A DNA stretch of 63,799 nt from Gnetum montanum (GCA_015680685.1 MNCI01020108.1:282244-346042); one strand, 5' to 3'; numbered from the stretch's first letter, positions 23,101 through 36,333 are shown. Program-made: numbers and translations. Notes: generated by a model not told the origin, from the sequence alone.

Positions 23101-23950
23101 CTCTTACTTGAAATTATCATGGATTTCTAACTCTTCCCAAAAAGTATCATCATCTTCATCATTAGAGAGTTGGTGATGAACTTGCTCAAGTTCATCCATG
23201 CCTTCAACATAGGCACATGTTAGGTTCTTAGTAGGTTCCATGCATAGTGTGCTATTGTTATAGTCAGTTGTTAGCCATTGGGTGCCTTCCTATTTTATGG
23301 TTGCTACGTATAGGCACCTTTGGATATCTATTTCATGTGCATACTAATTGCATGCTTTAATGAATGTACTCTTAATGGACCAAATATTCTACATGAAATT
23401 ACACTCGTTATTGCTATATGCAATGCATGGAACTCACCTTTTCTCAAGTCGTCCAAATTCATTTTCCTTGGAGATTCTCAAGGAGAGGGCCCTGACGCCC
23501 ATTCACACATCCCATAATGATAGGAAAGTCTTCTTTGTAGTTTTCAACCTTGATCACCAAAAAATTAACAAGATGGGACCACCCACAAACTATGGTCATG
23601 ATGTCCTCAACTAATCTCAAAGGAACCATGATTGATTGGTTTGTCAATTCCAAATGGATGTTGCTCTTCTTGAGAGGTGGTAGGTTCTAAGCCTTGTACA
23701 TGTCATGGAAGATGAGATTGATACCAGAACCAGAATCAAGAAGAGCCTTGCATGGCTCATGTCCAGTGATCTGTAAGTGAATAAGAGGACTTCCCAGGTC
23801 AGATCATTTCATGGGAAGGTTTTCAACCTTGATCCAATAAGAAATAGGATGAGTTAGCATCACAATGTGCATCTAAGGTAGTGTTTGGTTTAAAGAGTGC
23901 TCGAAGGTGTTTGATGCAAAGGATGAGGGTGTTGGAGATATAGGGTGACT
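20150..23950 (-). pseudogene. Gypsy G2 pol (protease, RT, RNase H, integrase), broken
   Basis: Domains in order on the minus strand are as follows. Aspartic protease: LLDSGSG with the active Asp codon at 23735-23737, then LTNQSIMVPLRLVEDI. Reverse transcriptase (about 22950-22100): FKDHFPLSFVDQVLD, then GYNQIWIAP, then the thumb. RNase H with a DACNYALGVV core (about 22000-21700). H2C2 and core integrase with GVEHKLTTPYHPQANGQ (20855-20805), and a C-terminal segment KVLYWNPTHVPKKK (about 20440-20400). Order PR-RT-RH-IN is that of Gypsy. The reading is interrupted by many stops, and the catalytic RT box is not intact. Confidence 0.82.
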
Positions 23951-26302
23951 AACTACATTAGGTTGTGGTTGTGAGGGTTTGGAAGGACTGTTGGATCGAG
24001 ATCATTTCCTAGATCGAGTGTCTGAACCACTTGGATGGAAGGCTGGTTGTAAATTTATAGCCCTTATAGCATTTTGTTGTTATGGCTGTGGGGGAATGTC
24101 ATCTTACATGGATGGAGCAAGAGATAACTAGGTTGAGGGCAAAGGGATGTGTGTAGATGGATGTAGAGGGTGGTATGAATATGGGTGCTTCCCTCAAGTA
24201 GATAGTGAAGTAGTTTAATGGTACTTTAGGGGATAATAGTGATGCTAGAATGATGCATGGCTTATAGAGCTTCATGGAGAAATGGGTTGTTGAACATAGT
24301 AACCATATGGATCTCATTATCTATAAGGGTATTACTATCTTGGCCATGGCATTTCCCATGACTGTGATTGGTACAATTTTTTATATTATTCATATGATTG
24401 TGGTGGAATTCCACTTGGATAGTAAGCCTATTGTTGTTGGTGGAATTGCCTTGAATTGCCTTCAGGATAAGGCAATCGTCTGGGTGCTTGCCTTTGTGCT
24501 AGTTGAAGATTTAACACGTACATCCTAGACTCTTGTAAGTGTGACACCACAAGTTAACATCCCTTAGGATGTTCATATTAAAAAATGTCACATCCAACAT
24601 CATCATCAGCGTCTATCTCCATAACTTCTTCAATTGCAATAGCTTTACCCTTACCTCTTTGGTAGGCACGTTTAGTTTCTTTCCATCTCTTGTGGTCATG
24701 ATCACTATTCTACTTGGATTCTTTAGCAATCTTCATAGTAGTTTGGAGTTTTTCATCCAAAGATTGCAATAATTTATCAACCTTACCCAAAACATTAGAA
24801 ATAGATTTTTGGATAGGCAAGGTATTTCTATTCATCACTTCATCAAGTGATGACTCCTCCTCATTATAAAATCAAACCTCCCTTTTTCTGATGGAAGGGT
24901 TCCTACTATTTTATTCTACACTTTTCCTTTTAGGAAACTCACCTTCTTCTTTAGCTAATTGCTCTATTAGCCTTTGTATCTAATGAGCTCTTAGTTCAGA
25001 TAGTCTCCCTTGGGCATAAACCCTAAGAGTTCTTTTGATTTCTACTTTGAGCTTGTCTATGATGTGGTGTAGTTGTTTCCTTTGAGAATAATCATAGCTA
25101 GGACATTGATGTAAGAGAGAATAATATCTACCCATGGTGGCATCCAAGGGTTCATGTGTTCCTTTTTTCTAGCCTTGAATTTGCCTTCTCAAATTAGACA
25201 CCCTAGAGTATGTCTAGTATTTATCATTAAATAGTTCCAACATGGTACTCCATCTATGGATAGATTTTGGCTCCAAGGATTGGCACCAACTCTCTACCTC
25301 CTTGATGAGTGTCCTGGGAAAGAGTTTGAGTTTATGTCAATCATTTTCAATGTTTTGTAAGGCACAAACATTTTGAAAAGCTTATAAATGTGCCTATGGA
25401 TTAGAGTTATATCCCCCTCAAATGTTGGAATATTATTCATGTGTAAGCGCTTAATTCAACTTTCTTTCACATGCCTAGTTGAAATCTTGACTACTTTTGC
25501 AATGTTAAGAATGCTTCTAGTTACTAGTAAAGACTCATCATCATCATTATTTCATTGTCATTGATGATGTACTCTATTACCCTTTCAATTATTATGGGAA
25601 TGGTGATCAATATTATTGTTTTGTTTCTCACCCTCATCATGATTGTTTCTTCTCCGACATCTTTTAGAATTAGAAGAAGAGGAAGAAGAAGATGTAGATA
25701 AGAGGGTAAAGAGGGATGAGAACTGTCACCATCATGGTATTTTCCAACTCTCCTTCAATTTTCATGACCATGTTCATCAGATTTTTTATTATCTTGATGC
25801 TTTCCTGAGCTCCTGCCTTGATTGCCATCTTTTCCTGTACCTAGTTTATTGATAGTAGAATGTAGATTTAGGTTCGCACCCCCATCATCAGTAATGAAAG
25901 GTTGAATATTTTCATGTTGAGAGCCTTTAGAGAAAGGGCCCCCTTATTATCATCTTGGTTTAGTAGAAATAAGGGATTGGTGAATCATTTCCCCTTCTTA
26001 AACTCATGATGCTTCTCCTAGTGTTGATCTCTCCTACGTTGTGTGTCAGTGAGACGATAGTCGCAAGTTTCATAACCATTCACAATGTATTCCTCTTAAG
26101 GATTGTGAATTCCTAACTTTGTAATAGTTTGAAGTAGCATCACAAGCATAGATGGATTGGGAGATATTATGATATTTCCCTCCATATCACACCATCACAG
26201 TTGTTCATCGTGGTGCAGGATGAAGGTGAAATTAGTCACATACTCATTTGGATGAGTATATACCAGTAGTTTGACATCTTCATACCTATGAGAGGAAGAC
26301 AT
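23951..26302 (-). pseudogene. Gypsy G2 gag, broken
   Basis: It begins MSSSHRYEDVKLLVY at the ATG 26302-26300. A PNEYVTNFTFILHHDEQ segment follows, then a charged low-complexity stretch (25900-25640), then the gag domain (about 25500-25100) and a linker that carries DDNNI/YEHPKG-type residues near 24560. The order matches G1 and G0. Frameshifts and stops are frequent. Confidence 0.68.
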
Positions 26303-26433
26303 TTTGTAAACAAATAAAATATCAATATGCCTTTGTAATTATATAAGTTGAAAATGATGTCAACTTTGGGGTTCATCCAATGATATTAATAATGTTCACT
26401 AATTCTAGATAGCACACGTTTCAACAAAAAGAG

Positions 26434-26451
26434 TCCCCAACAATGGTGCCA
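26434..26451 (-). other. primer-binding site, G2, decayed
   Basis: The minus strand reads TGGCACCATTGTTGGGGA, four transitions from the tRNA-Asp complement, one base from the LTR end. The changes include both CG pairs. Confidence 0.82.
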
Positions 26452-26452
26452 A

Positions 26453-27383
26453 TGATGAGCGATGAGGTACCCCTACATTTAACCATATGAATCACAAAGA
26501 ATTCATGCATGATTTGGTTGAATTTTGTGGACTCTATATCTCCTAATGCACTAGTTTTCTAAGAAGGAAACTTTATGTTAAGGATGTTCATTGTCTTCCC
26601 AACTATACTTGTGAACCTTAAGGTATGATTTAAGTGTAATTAAGCCACATGATTTTTGTCATTTTATGTTTCATGTTTCTTAGTACTTAAAGTAAAAAGA
26701 TGAAATGGTTTAATAACTAATTTAGTTTAACTAACTAACTAATCTCTAATTAGCCTTGACATAAGCATTTAATCCCACTTTCTATACACATCCTGAATCC
26801 ACGTATCCACTACTAGGTTACCAAGCGCTACGCTACTGGGTGCACCAAGCAATAACACTGTTGGGATTACCAAGTGAATACGTGTTTACACTCAAAGTAA
26901 TCATACTTATGTGTCTAATCTATTTATCTTAATTAATTAACTAATCACTCAAAGTCTAATTTAGCTTAATTAATAGCATAATTAATGAAAACCATAAATG
27001 CATAAAAAAATCATTAATCTATTCTAAGTGCTGCAAGGTTTGATCAAGAGGCTCACCTTTATTGCCATATACACTAGTGTGGTTTAGGTACAACAATGAT
27101 TGAATAAAGATCTATACACATTCTAACTCTTACCGTGGGCACTTAGAGAAATATTCTAACTTTCAAATGGACAAATTGTAAGAGCTTTGCTACCACTATG
27201 ACTTTAATGCTACTTAAACATGGTTGGGAGCTCATATTTATAGTTTTTACTATAGGACTACATCAACAGGGCTTGTAAACATAGCAAATGCTATGTCAAC
27301 ATAGCCCTATTGATGGGGCAACATCACGTAAATGAGACCCTATCAATGGGGGCCTTGTCGACATGACACTTTAATGCTCATTA
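26453..27383 (-). repeat. G2 5' LTR (LTR-D), 931 bp
   Basis: TGATGAGCGATGAGG...GCTCATTA; the terminal CTCATCA has one transition. The U3 (27240-27375) has gtcgac/gggcc-rich repeats like the other G1/G2/G5-type LTRs. Confidence 0.86.
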
Positions 27384-30120
27384 ATAACCTTTGCTTGGTC
27401 ATATTCAGAACTCACAAGGATTGATCCTAGAATATGCCAGCATTGTATCTACACTAATTTGACTATGAAGCCAAGGAGGCAACCACAACGATGATTGAAC
27501 CAAAAATTGAAGCAAATTGTCAAAGAGAAAATTGAGCAACTCCTTAAAGTAGAGTTCATCTACCCCATTGCGGATAGCGAGTGGGTCAGCTCACTAATGA
27601 TAGTGCTAAAGAGGGGTGGCAAATTGCATGTTTGTATTAACTTTAGGTTGTTAAATATGGCAACATTCAAAGATCATTTTTCATTATCATTCATTGATTA
27701 GGTGTTGGACATCATATTTGAGCATTTCTATTATAGTTTTCTATATGGTTATAGTGGCTATAACCAAATCTAGATTGCACTAGAAGACTAGGCCAAGACA
27801 ACTTTCACGAGTCCTTGGGGGACTTTTTCTTATTAAACAATGTCTTTTGTTCTGTGCAATGCTTCTGCTACTTTTCAATGCTTGGTCTTAAGCATCTTTC
27901 AATAGTAAATTAGTAGTAGAGTGGAAGTATTTATGGATGACTTCTCCACTTATGGTGCTACATTCGAGTAAGCCTTGGATTACCTTGAGTAAGTACTCAA
28001 AAGATTTATGGAAATAAACCTATGGCTTAATTAGCAAAAGAGTCATCTCATGGTCCAAGAAGGCATTGTATTGGGGTATAGAATTTTGTAGGAAGGGATT
28101 GAGGTAGACCTCGAAAAGATAAGGATCATCTAAGGAATCACCCATAAACCAAAAACTATAAGAGATGTTCAGCCATTCCTTGGACACATTGGTTACTACT
28201 AATGATTTATAGAGAATTTCTTTAAGATCAAAAAACTAGTGATCGAGCTAACAAGGAAAGATGCTTCATTTATTTGGACTAAGGAGTGCAAAAATGCATT
28301 CCAAAGCCTCAAATAGAAGCTCGTAGAGAATCTAATATTACATGCACTTGACTAATTTAGACTATTTTATATAATGAAAGATGCATCAAATTATGCCTTA
28401 GGAGCCATATTTATGTAATTGGATAGCAAGAAATCTCCATATTATATCCACTATGCAAGTCAAAGCATTTGTGGATGCATAGTTGAATTACACCACCACA
28501 AAAAAAGAATTGATGATGATGGTGTATGCTCTAGAAAACTTCAAATACTATGTGCTTAGATACAAAGTGTTTATGCATAGTGATCATAGTGTCATTTTCT
28601 TCCTCATGAACAAGCCAACGGTAAGTCTCTATGTCATACGGTGGCATGTGATCTTGCAGGAGTTCGATCTTGCAATGGTAGATTGAAAGGGGACTAAGAA
28701 TGTGGTTGCTAATCACTTGTCTTAACAATGGGATAACAAAGAGGAGGAGAACCCACTCTCTGACCATTTTTTTGATGAACTCCTCTTTGCTAGTGCAATA
28801 AATGAACAAGTTCCCACAAAACTAAAATGGTATGATGGCATCCTCACTTATCTTCTCACTCAAGATCTGGACTATAGAATGAAATAGTTTCTTCATCAGG
28901 CCAAGCACTTCATGGAAATAAATGGACATATTTATAGGGTATGTGCCAAAGGCTTATTTTGTTGGTGTGTCCCTAATGTGGATCAATTGCATGTTCTCCA
29001 GGATGCTCACGAAAGCCCTTGTAGAGGCCACTATGCAGGGAGACACATAGCTATAAAAATCCTAATGGAAGGATACTATTGGCCCATAATCTTTAGGGAT
29101 GCTTACCAATTTTTTTGATCCTATGAATGCTATCAACAAGATGGTGGGATGATTACATGAATCGAGGGTCCTCAAAAATGTATTCAACCACTAGAACCCT
29201 TTGACATATGGTGCAACTTCATGAATCCCATCACACCCATGTTAAATGGAAAGGCATATATAATCATCACCATTGACTATTGTATCAAATGGGCAAAAGC
29301 AGTAGTATTCATCGATTTTACATCATCCATTGTTGTGTAGTTTGTACAACAAAATGTTGTAAATAGGTTTGGGTTGCCATGTGCATTAATTTTTGACAAT
29401 AGAACCCATTTTACATGTGCTACTTTTTGCAAGATTTTGCAATGCTTGGGGGTTAAACATAAATTAACAACACCTTACCATCCCCAAGCTAATAGTTAAA
29501 TAGAAGTTACCAATAGGGAGATCACAAAGATCCTAACAAGAACTATTAGCAAATATAGGAAAGACTATAGCACAAAATTAAACGATGCCCTCTGGGCATA
29601 CCACTTAACATGGAAATTTCCTATAAGTTACTCTCCCTATGAGTTGGTGTACGAAAAACTTCCAACACTCCCAATTTAGTTTAAGCTTCATATACTTTTA
29701 ACAGCTTGTGACTTGGACCTTGACCTTTGCCTAGCACAAAAAGAAAGATTAATCAACCTAAATGTGCTAGATGAAAATCAATTGGTGGCCTTGTCCTTGA
29801 ATGAAGTGCACAAGGAATTCAACAAATAATGACATGACCTAAGAATCAGAGGGATCAAAGTTCAACCTCGAGATAAGGTCCTCTATTGGAACCCCACACA
29901 TGTTTCTCAAAAAACCAAATTCCAAACATTATGGGAGGGGTCTTATATAATCGATGAAACCTTTCCTTTTGGGACCATGATCATATACAAACCTAAAAGC
30001 CCAAACAAGACGTAGTTTGTCAACATCTAACAGGTAAAGCCTTTCCACAAGCCTAAGTAAGCTAGTGCAACAAATACCTCAACGGATGGACAACCACGCT
30101 CAATTTTTCGAATCTCCTCC
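27384..30120 (+). pseudogene. Gypsy G1 pol, continued (RT, RNase H, integrase)
   Basis: The reading resumes in pol after the G2 insertion with ICQHRIYT-like residues. It contains RT motifs (VKEKIEQLLKVEFIYPI, 27519-27570; KLHVCINFRLLN, 27620-27656; VFMDDFSTYG with the Asp-Asp pair at about 27935). RNase H starts MKDASNYALGAIF (about 28375). The integrase zinc-finger region begins MEINGHIYRVC (28912). The core has TIDYCIKWAKAV, ALIFDNRTHF and KHKLTTPYHPQAN, and the C-terminus KVLYWNPTHVSQKTK (about 29875). More than a dozen stops are visible. The RT Asp pair survives. Confidence 0.85.
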
Positions 30121-31708
30121 TTCCAACTCAGTAATGGGGGGAGATGGCCATCCATGCTAATCAAATATGTGGCTCCTTAGGTTTTCTCTTTTTTGTTTTA
30201 CACATTTTTTTTTTGCAAATTATTTATTTTATACCTTTTTATTTTAAAACCTTTTCTTATTTTACACCATTTTTTTACATCATTATTAGTACATTTCAAT
30301 TTTTCTTGAATATTTTACACTTTCTTATATATGTTACCTTATTTTACTGTGATTTTCTAGTTTCTATTAATAAATGTGCTTTTTGCCAATAGGACATGAT
30401 GGTGCTGTAGTTGTTGTTAATGGTGGTTTGTGCTTAATGTTTTTATTTGCTAATGTCTGGTTTCTATTTTTGAATTTTTGTACCAATGGCTAAGACATGG
30501 TTTCTTTTTCATGAAATAGGCAATGAGTCCATGACATCTGCCCATCCCCAAAAATCTATGGTTTTTCTTGTTTTGGGAATATGAGGTATCTTTCATTAAA
30601 TAAACTTTTTAATAAATTTGTGACCTTGGTGGTTTCTAGAATTAAGAAAGGTTCAAAGGTTTGCATAAGGTGCGACTTTAAGGGGATTCAATACCCTTTG
30701 TATTCTTCTACTTGGATGCATAAGTGTTTTCATGGATTTCTTACCATTTTGTATTGACCAATAACAAAAAGTTGAATAAGTATTTACATGGTGTGGTTTC
30801 CATCCAAAAATTCAAAAAAAAAAGGATAAATGAAAAAACAAATAAACAAACAAAAAATAATAATATAAAAGAAAAAAATAAGATGGTATATCAAAGCACA
30901 TCCCTTAGACAAATAAATAGGCTACAAGCACTAGTTATGGGGCTAGAAAGACATGTTTCCCATGTCTAAATGTCCCCTCTAACTATGGACCTCTCTCACT
31001 TCTTGCTTCTTGTTTCTTCTTCTTAAGGAATTATGGTTGTTTTGTGGAAGCACTTTTGTGTCTCAAGGGGGTGGATCAGTCTTGGAGTGGTGATGCGAAG
31101 TCATTGAAAGTGGTTGGTTTTGGTCGACACTAAGGATGGATCTTCTTAGGTCATTTAATCACAAATTCATAAGGGACTTCTTATGACCTCAATTTGGGAC
31201 TCCATTCCACCTTCTCCATCATCCATCCATGCTACCCATAACTCACCTCATTGCTAGTGTCTATGTTCTTGTTTGATGTCATTGCCTGATGTGCTTGAAT
31301 TGTTTAGTAGAATCTTCTAGGTTTTGGTTCTTAACTTTCATAAATCATTAATCACCTATGGGGCCTATGGACTCCTTAGGTTGAGGCTATGCAATGGAAA
31401 ATAAGGCATGCACCTACTATGGGGAGGATCCACTTGCATATGTCTTGGTTTGGTTCAGTAAGCACCTTATTGTTAGGAATTTTTATAATTAGAATCTTTT
31501 GTGCATCGATCTTCTACATTCAACTGTGTGCTCCTTTAAGTATTTTCTTCAATTCTTACATTCTTCATCAAATTTTTGAATTTTTGAGCTTCCAAAGATC
31601 CTCTTCAATGATTTCATCATATTTTTGGCTTTTCTAGGATTCCATGGACCCTAAATTCATTCAAAAATTCCATGTATTTTTTGAAATATTCAAGTTTAAA
31701 TTTTTTTA
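30121..31708 (+). other. conserved noncoding spacer of G1
   Basis: This is the same spacer as in G2, on the plus strand: T-rich start, the caccatgtaaa and gtgcgacttta area, gaagtcattgaaag, gcctatggactcc, aggcatgcacctactatgg, tttttgagcttccaaagatcctc. Similarity to G2 stops at about 31708, where G3 sequence begins. Confidence 0.6.
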
Positions 31709-31739
31709 CTAACCTTGTAAATTAAAACACCACAAAAGT

Positions 31740-32400
31740 TTGGGCTACCACTTCTCGACTACAAATTTGACTAAGTGTTAGAACAATGCCACTTTTAGCA
31801 AATTTTTCTAAGTGTTGGGACCACACTCTCCACTGTAGTATAGCATAGTTAGCTTCAATAGTCAATTTCTACAATTTTGGCTAAGTGTTAGAATGATGAG
31901 ACAAGCTGTAGAGATTTTTCTAAGTGTCCTATTATGCTCCCATTCCTCTTGCTACGCTCTTGTGAGCATAGCAAGTGTAGCAGCACTCTAGTGGCCAATT
32001 TGCATGAGTGTTAAGCTAGAAGCTGTCAAGCTAGCTCAGAATGGAAAAAACAACTTAGTAGATTTTTTTAACTCTAGAGGCTACCCCTCTTGTTACGCTC
32101 CAAAGCGTAGCTGTCATAGCAAGAACAAAAACGACAATTTTTACCAAATTTTTCTAAGTGTCCATGCTACACCCTGTCCCATCCTTGCATGAACGTAGCA
32201 AGCGTAGTAGCACTAGATTTCAGTTTTGCATTTGTCCCTTCCTACTATGCTCATGAGTGTAGTAAGCGTACCAGTGCTAAACTCTAATTTTTTGCAAATT
32301 TGCCTAATTATTGGACTATGCTCAAGAGTGTAGCTAATGTAGCAACATAGAACTACCTTCTAAAGCTTCCAAAGCTTAGCACAGGCCTTCATTCTAACTC
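31740..32400 (+). repeat. imperfect repeats in G3 leader or LTR
   Basis: The phrase tttttctaagtgt recurs at about 31810, 31915 and 32150, with related forms nearby. Each is followed by a gctacgctc...gagcatagcaagcgtagc unit that can form a hairpin. Spacing is irregular, about 100-240 bp. Confidence 0.6.
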
Positions 32401-32570
32401 CAACACTCCTTTGGCAACTAAGATTAGTAATTTGCATTTCTCTTGCACCTCCCATTTGTCCCAAATTGTACCTATGCTCTAAAGCATCGCAATGGGTCGA
32501 GCATAGCAAGAGTTCCACCTATCGCATTGCCATGTGGCACCTAATCTGCATTTTGGGCTAACCCTAGTCC

Positions 32571-32578
32571 TATAAATA
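32571..32578 (+). promoter_or_regulatory. possible TATA box of G3
   Basis: TATAAATA in the context cctagtcctataaataccc, followed 20 bp later by a run of 14 G (32599-32612). The position about 1.15 kb before gag suits an LTR promoter. Confidence 0.45.
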
Positions 32579-33369
32579 CCCTTGGATCCCGAACATTTGG
32601 GGGGGGGGGGGGTTGGCAATTGACACTTTTATTTGACATTTGACATTTTAGCATCCTGGCACTTAGCTCTATGGGTGAATGAGACCCAAAGCACACCACA
32701 TTGGCAGAGAGGCATAGCTACACCACAATCTCATTGCAGCCTTACACTACATGGTACACTATAGCCTTGTAGAACACCACATAGTATACTGTAGCGGCCA
32801 ACCCGACAGGCACGGTTCATCATGGTGAGCACCAGACTTCACGACCTAACACCATTAAGACTATGACTATGCTTCCATTGTGTCTATTGTACATTATGTA
32901 CATTGTAAGACCATTTTGGAGTTAACTACGCTTCCATTTGGGGTGGTGTTCCATTTCTCTCTCCTATTTCTAGCATTTTCTTACATTTATCTTATACCTT
33001 TTTGCATTTTTTTCACACATGATCACCCCTGTACTATGCTTAGGCAGTAGTCTCCATGGGTTGACACCCTTGTTTTGGTTTAAACCCTTGGCTACACTCA
33101 CCCCCATTCCATGGTTATGCTCTATACTAAGCACCACAAAACATCGCTTTGACACTTAGCACCATTTCATTTTGTTTGCACTTGCATTTTGACTAACCAC
33201 GCTACCCCCAGTTACATCTAATACCTTGGTTGTAGCTGGAAAAGTCATTGTTGAACCCCATTGGACAAAAGCCAAAGTGCATCTTTGGCACTTAACCAAA
33301 ATTTTGGGCACTTAGGAGAGCATAGCCAACTCTAGTGTAGTGAGTGTAGCACCAGAGTTGGCCATTTTC

Positions 33370-33700
33370 AACAGCTTCCATACTTAGCATTTTTTTTTTT
33401 TGCATTTTCATACTTAGCATTTTCTTTTCATTTTCAAACTTAGAATTTTTTCTACATTTTCATACTTAGCATTTTTTCTACATTTTCATACTTAGTGTTT
33501 TTTTTTTTTTTTGCATTTTCATACTTAGTAAAATTTTCACAATTTCATACTTAGCCAATTTTCTACAGTTTTACACTTAGTCAATTTTTTGCAGTTTCCA
33601 TACTTAGCCATTTTTCTGTATTTTTACACTTAGCCATTTTTATATGTTTTTATACACTTAGTCATTTTTCTGTAGTTTTCAGAGTTAGCTATTTTTTGTA
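33370..33700 (+). repeat. tandem repeat cattttcatacttagcat, about 30-bp unit
   Basis: Roughly ten imperfect copies of (t-run)-cattttcatacttag(c/t) lie just before the gag start, with T-runs of varying length. It forms a T-rich leader. Confidence 0.8.
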
Positions 33701-33725
33701 AATAGTAACTCGAACAACTTGATCT

Positions 33726-36300
33726 ATGAACATGAATCTAAATCAACCTTCTACATTGGTGTCTAACACATTTGACATCACGATCCACCCAAAACATGTT
33801 GTTCTTAGCCACGAACAATATAACTTTGTTTGTGCCAAAATCCAAGCAGGATCATTAGTGGATTGCCTTGACCTAGAGGCAAAACAAGAGTATGAACAAG
33901 TCCATTGGAACGGATGGGAGTACAACCCCTCCTTGTTTGACATAATCCCACTCACAAAGTCCTACCACCAACTATTGTTCCAACTCATCCATGCAAATGA
34001 GCATGATGCAGGGACAACCTACAAGGAAGCCTCACAGGAGAAAGAAGATGAGTATGAGGCCCGCTTTGAATGCGAGAGCCCCCTCTACACTATTTTCCAA
34101 CAATTGCTTCCTAGTATGACCCCTCCTCAGTTTGGTCCACCCGTCCTCTTTGAGATGGTGACCATGTCAATTCAGCCTTTCTTGTAAGCGACTACTACAT
34201 TTGCCTAGCCCTATGCTCATGCAGGGGCCACCTCCCATCCCTAGATGATTCAGGCATCCTATGTTCCACTTATCTCATTAGCATCCATGATGTTCGTCCA
34301 ACCCACTCATGTGTGGCCCACCTTGGTCACTATGCCCATTCCTTAGCCAACACATCAACTAAACCCATCTACTATGACGTTAAACTAGCAACGATCATTC
34401 GCTATGACATTAAACTGACAAACTCCACAACCAAAAACCCAACCCTATGTCGTACAACCAACATAATCCTAGCCAATGCAACCGATTCTCACATCCCCAA
34501 GCTTGGATCAAGCATTTCAACTGATCCAAAGTTTGATGAAGGAGATCAACCAACTCAAGGCTACCTCATCTAAAACTATCAAGGTAGTGGATTTCTGCCG
34601 AGATGACCCCATAAGTCCTATGGTGCCATCCTTGACTCTTCCAACTGAGGTCTCACTACCTCAACTCACCAAGTAAAATAGTGAAGGAGATCCCAATGCA
34701 CACATGATCACATTTTGATCTGAGTGCTTGCTCCTTCAAGCCTAGCCACATGCCATCATACGTGTGTTCCCCATGTCACTCATTGGCAAGGCCTTAGACT
34801 GGTATCACATGCTGCCTAAGGCCTCACTCTCTTCTTTGAAGGATTTCATAAGCTAGTTTGTGACATGCTTCAAGTACAACCTAAAGCTTGAAGCAACCCT
34901 TAACCAGCTCATGCAGGTCAAGTAGGGATCCTTAGAGCCTATGCCAAAATTCCTCCAACGTAGGAATGTTGCATTGAGCAAAATGCATGAACCCCTAGCA
35001 GAGGCACACCTATTGGCCATCTTTAAGGATGTAGTGAATGACTTCATTAAGTTCAAACTATATTACCTAGTCCTGAAGTCTCTCAGCCAAGCCTTTTCCC
35101 AAACAAAGGGAATAGAGGAGGTAGTGCGAGCTAGCAATGACCTAGCCTATGTGGCCTATAGAAACTAACATGTGTGCAATCAAAACACAACAGTGGCAAT
35201 AGTGGCCACACGCAAAAAAGCAACCAACTGAGGCCCAATGGCTAAGTAGCCTAATGCCCTAGCTCATAGAGCTGCCAACTCCAGTGCTAACTCACCTACA
35301 TCAGCAAAGGCTGCCCTAAGGTCTAACTTTGAGTGCAAGGACTACTCAAAGTATACATTGCTACCGATGGAACCCTTTGAATTGTTGGAGAAACTCCTAA
35401 AAGTTGGGCAAATCTAATACAAACACGTATCAAAAATTTCCCATCAAAAACATGACAGGGATTGTGAACTATTGAAGAACATGACCTTAGCAGTACCAAA
35501 TGAGCCCCAAGTCCCACAACACTTCAAGCTAGACCAATACTTTCATTATGACTAGATGTCTAGTCATAGTACGATCAACTATCATGCTTTGCAATATGAC
35601 TTGCAAAGAATGATAGAATGGGGCTAACTAGTGCTCGACGTAGCAAGCTAATCCAATGCATATGATGCCCCCTACATCAAGTCTAAGTCTATGTAACAAC
35701 CTTTTGTGATTTGTGTGCCTCCTAGCAAGGCAAGGATCCCGTCGGCCTCCACAAGTAAGAGGCCTCCCTTTGTTAACAAAGTGCCACCTTGGGCACCCAC
35801 AATGCTCTTTGTGGTCAAGGTCCCATAGCAATCGTTCGCTAAGATGTTAAACTGGCAACCAAACTAACCATCTACTAAGATGTTAAATTAGCATGACACA
35901 GTAACAATAATTGCTAAGCAACCTTTTGTCATTAAGGTGCCACAACAAATTTGCCTCACAATAACTCCTAAACCACCATTTGTCATAAGGATGTCACAAC
36001 GTGATGGCCCCTCACATACTCAAAGCCCAATAGTGGGAAACATCTCAATTTCTCCTCCTTGAAGGATTGACCCCACTAGCAACTTGAGTAGGCCTATCCA
36101 ATGGCAATGCAAGAGGATGAACGAGCACCTTGCAACCCCCTTGGTCAAAGCAAAGGCCATAACTAGCAAGCAATAACTAAACATTGGTACCCATGCCCCC
36201 AAGAAACCCAAGAAACCTAAGCCCAAGTCCCCTTTGCAAGAGATCTGTCTCTCAAGCTGCATGAAGGAAGTCAAGGCCAACACAACAGCTGATGACAAGG
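33726..36300 (+). pseudogene. Gypsy G3 gag, broken
   Basis: An open frame of 153 codons starts MNMNLNQPSTL at 33726. After several stops the retrotransposon gag domain follows: FPMSLIGKALDWYHMLPKAS (about 34767-34826), then FVTCFKYNLKLEATLNQLMQ, SLEPMPKFLQRRN and a helix-rich tail to 35168. Further on a degraded segment near 35330-35550 (ECKDYSKYT...HDRDCELLKNM) sits where a nucleocapsid zinc-knuckle region is expected. The domain order is normal for Ty3/Gypsy Gag, and this Gag is quite different from that of G1/G2. Confidence 0.72.
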
Positions 36301-36333
36301 ACATTGTAGTTGCACTAACCTAGGCATTTAGTC

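Larger units (their letters stand above)
14171..27383 (-). mobile_element. complete Gypsy element G2 (Athila-like) with third ORF, 13.2 kb
   Basis: Order on the minus strand: 5' LTR-D (27383-26453), decayed tRNA-Asp primer site, gag, protease, reverse transcriptase, RNase H, integrase, a 1.3-kb noncoding spacer, a third ORF with a coiled-coil region, polypurine tract and 3' LTR-C. It sits in the pol gene of G1 in the opposite direction. The flanking pentamers (acaag and ataac) match at only three of five positions, so the target duplication has decayed. All genes carry stops; the element can only be mobilised in trans, if at all. Confidence 0.87.
31709..36333 (+). mobile_element. Gypsy fragment G3 of another lineage (LTR/leader plus gag)
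   Basis: Sequence unlike G0/G1/G2/G5/G6. A TATA box (32571) suggests an LTR promoter. A repeat-rich leader runs to about 33720 and gag follows to about 36333. No protease, reverse transcriptase, integrase or 3' LTR is found, so it is truncated. It joins G1 spacer on the left and a 75-bp end of a G1-type LTR on the right. No target duplication is visible. Confidence 0.6.

Noticed and set aside
32599-32612. G-quadruplex or regulatory G-run
   Set aside because: A single run of 14 G after a TATA box could be slippage or a sequencing error; there are no four separate G-tracts.
33370-33700. CRISPR-like array
   Set aside because: Units are contiguous, degenerate and T-rich with no unique spacers, in plant nuclear DNA.
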